Shown here one piece after another: positions 14,354 to 15,527 of a DNA stretch of 15,527 bases. The stretch covers positions 1 to 15,527 of the forward strand of contig CBDUQN010000074.1 of the NCBI GenBank assembly GCA_965369375.1, read 5' to 3'. A program made the position numbers and the translations under genes. The notes under the pieces are model-generated. The model saw only the letters and a list, made by a program, of their open reading frames with translations, was not told the DNA's origin and made no database searches. This DNA comes from CBDUQN01 sp965369375 (GTDB taxonomy: Bacteria; Krumholzibacteriota; Krumholzibacteriia; Krumholzibacteriales; Krumholzibacteriaceae). How positions within the stretch are numbered: the stretch's first letter is position 1; every line of letters begins with the position of its first letter.

Positions 14354-15466
14354 CTAATAGTCGCCGAGAAACGGCTTTTGTCTCTGGACCGGCGCCTCCA
14401 TCTTCATGAATTCGGATTGAATCGCCAAATAGCCGGCTATGCAGAGCGCCACAAATATCACCCACAGAGCAGGAGTATGGAGCGGTATCGTTTCGCTCAG
14501 TTTCCTCGTCAGTATCGACGAGACCGCAGCAACGGCCCGCGTATGCGTCACGCCGGCACTCCCAGCGGCAATGACGACAATTGCCACGGAGAAAATCAAA
14601 ATCACAGAAATCACAATGACTTGCTGCACGACCGATCTGCACCCCGTCGTTCGTGAAGATCGCAGCGTCACCCAGAACAGAATGATATAGAAGAGAGCAA
14701 ATAGAATAGCCCCCGTCGCAAACGACTTCAACCTGACCGGCGATCCGCGGCCGGCATACTGATCAATAGCGGCGCAGCAGGCGCGGGCGCCCGATTCATT
14801 CGATTCGGCGAGATCCTCGTACCGGTCGGTGGGATCGAAGGGAGCACCGTAGACAGCGGCGGCGGCACGGTCGGTCTGCATCGCCACGAATCGGTCAGAG
14901 CTTTCGCGTCCGCAATCGTAGGGCTTGTAGATGATGATCGAACTGCCCCGGTAGAGGGGATACGCTTCCGGCGCATACGTCTCGCCCCACGGAGAGGAGA
15001 GAACGGGGGCCTCGCCATCTGTCGTTATTTCCCAGAATTCTTCCGGGATATGGACCGTGGACCGGTTAAAACCGAGCTGTTTGAAGCGTGTCCTGTCGGC
15101 CGCAACGATAGCATTGCCGATAACAAAACCGAGGAGCATGACCGTAATCGCCGAACCGAAGGCGTAGGCAAAGACTATCTTTCGCGATATGGGGAGAAAA
15201 TCGATTTTATGAACGTTGTAGATCGCCGATATGAGGGGGCCGGCTATCCAGATGATCATGAATAACGGGTAAGGATTATCCCTTTTTCCCTCGTGGTAGC
15301 TGAGAACGAGCATCGTCGCGTAGAATCCGAGCAGGGCCAAAGACAGCCAGACCTGCCAATGCCCCAAGATAAGGCGAAAACATGTTCGATGCAGAACCGC
15401 GCGGGGACTCTTGGCGGCTCGCTCTATTGATTTCACACCCTCTTCAGTGCCCGTCACCTTCCGCAT
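14354..15466 (-). CDS. Six-TM membrane protein, ABC-2 permease-like
   Basis: A 370-residue integral membrane protein. Hydrophobic segments lie at about 40-57, 67-84, 98-121, 250-268, 282-304 and 332-350, with a large soluble loop (about 122-249) between TM3 and TM4. The motif LPISRKIVFAYAFG (91-104) matches the LPxSR cytoplasmic turn typical of ABC-2 type export permeases. No ATPase gene is visible; it may lie just upstream, outside the window. The ATG at 15466 has no clear Shine-Dalgarno and the frame has no stop up to the window end, so the gene could start further upstream. Alternatively, another frame ending in TGA at about 15453-15455 could be the tail of an upstream gene overlapping this start. 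Its stop TAG lies one base from the GGAGG of the broken gene downstream. Confidence 0.75.
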   Translation of the reverse strand: MRKVTGTEEGVKSIERAAKSPRAVLHRTCFRLILGHWQVWLSLALLGFYATMLVLSYHEGKRDNPYPLFMIIWIAGPLISAIYNVHKIDFLPISRKIVFAYAFGSAITVMLLGFVIGNAIVAADRTRFKQLGFNRSTVHIPEEFWEITTDGEAPVLSSPWGETYAPEAYPLYRGSSIIIYKPYDCGRESSDRFVAMQTDRAAAAVYGAPFDPTDRYEDLAESNESGARACCAAIDQYAGRGSPVRLKSFATGAILFALFYIILFWVTLRSSRTTGCRSVVQQVIVISVILIFSVAIVVIAAGSAGVTHTRAVAAVSSILTRKLSETIPLHTPALWVIFVALCIAGYLAIQSEFMKMEAPVQRQKPFLGDY

Positions 15467-15527
15467 CCCGGTATCCAGGGCAGCGGCTGCCGTTCGTTGC
15501 CTCGGCTCCGCTGCGACTGATCGTTGC

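Noticed and set aside
13882..14409. Plus-strand frame of 175 codons
   Set aside because: It is in codon register with the minus-strand remnant and runs into the end of the membrane gene. The minus strand has better operon context, though I am not certain.
1..15527. CRISPR array or insertion sequence
   Set aside because: No regularly spaced repeats, no transposase and no terminal inverted repeats were seen.

Overview
The window looks like a piece of an uncultivated Gram-negative bacterium, most likely in or near the FCB group (Krumholzibacteria/Eisenbacteria-like lineages). This is inferred from gene style, not from any marker gene: a giant C25 (gingipain/PorU-type) cysteine peptidase with a FlgD-like C-terminal domain, short secreted proteins with Cys-rich or dockerin-like parts, and a lipoprotein SpoIID. 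Most of the chromosome here is moderately GC-rich, and all backbone genes lie on the minus strand.

Layout. (1) Bases 1-3036 are a mobile island at the 3' end of a tRNA-Asp(GTC) gene. It holds an FRG-domain gene coupled by a 1-base overlap to a tyrosine recombinase on the plus strand, and a two-gene membrane-protein operon on the minus strand with its own good promoter. Two of the three gene units are visibly AT-rich. A tandem 11-bp repeat and an 11-bp stem-loop lie between the island genes and the tRNA. The other island end is outside the window. (2) tRNA-Asp (3037-3114) has a strong promoter whose -35 box contains the stop codon of the neighbouring GH3 gene. (3) Bases 3194-6911 form a murein-turnover operon: an AnmK-like protein that looks catalytically degenerate, a SpoIID/LytB lytic-transglycosylase lipoprotein, and a two-domain GH3 (NagZ-type) N-acetylhexosaminidase. 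(4) Bases 7145-11188 encode a 1347-residue secreted C25 peptidase that starts with TTG behind a perfect Shine-Dalgarno. (5) Bases 11412-13495 hold three small secreted proteins in a row under a strong sigma70-type promoter at 13624-13653. Two of them end in the same short tag (SWGAIK-x-L-aromatic) and the third ends in a dockerin-like Ca-binding pair. Stem-loops lie directly before their ribosome binding sites. (6) Bases 13793-14353 hold decayed coding sequence downstream of (7) a six-TM ABC-2-like membrane protein (14354-15466) whose frame is open to the window edge.

How it may work together. The AnmK-like/SpoIID/GH3 set would cut and recycle peptidoglycan glycan strands. The C25 peptidase and the tagged secreted proteins may be enzyme and clients of an envelope sorting route, but that link is a hypothesis from proximity and family knowledge. 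The island cargo (FRG protein, membrane pair) is the sort often found in defence or exclusion modules, and its function is not shown by the sequence.
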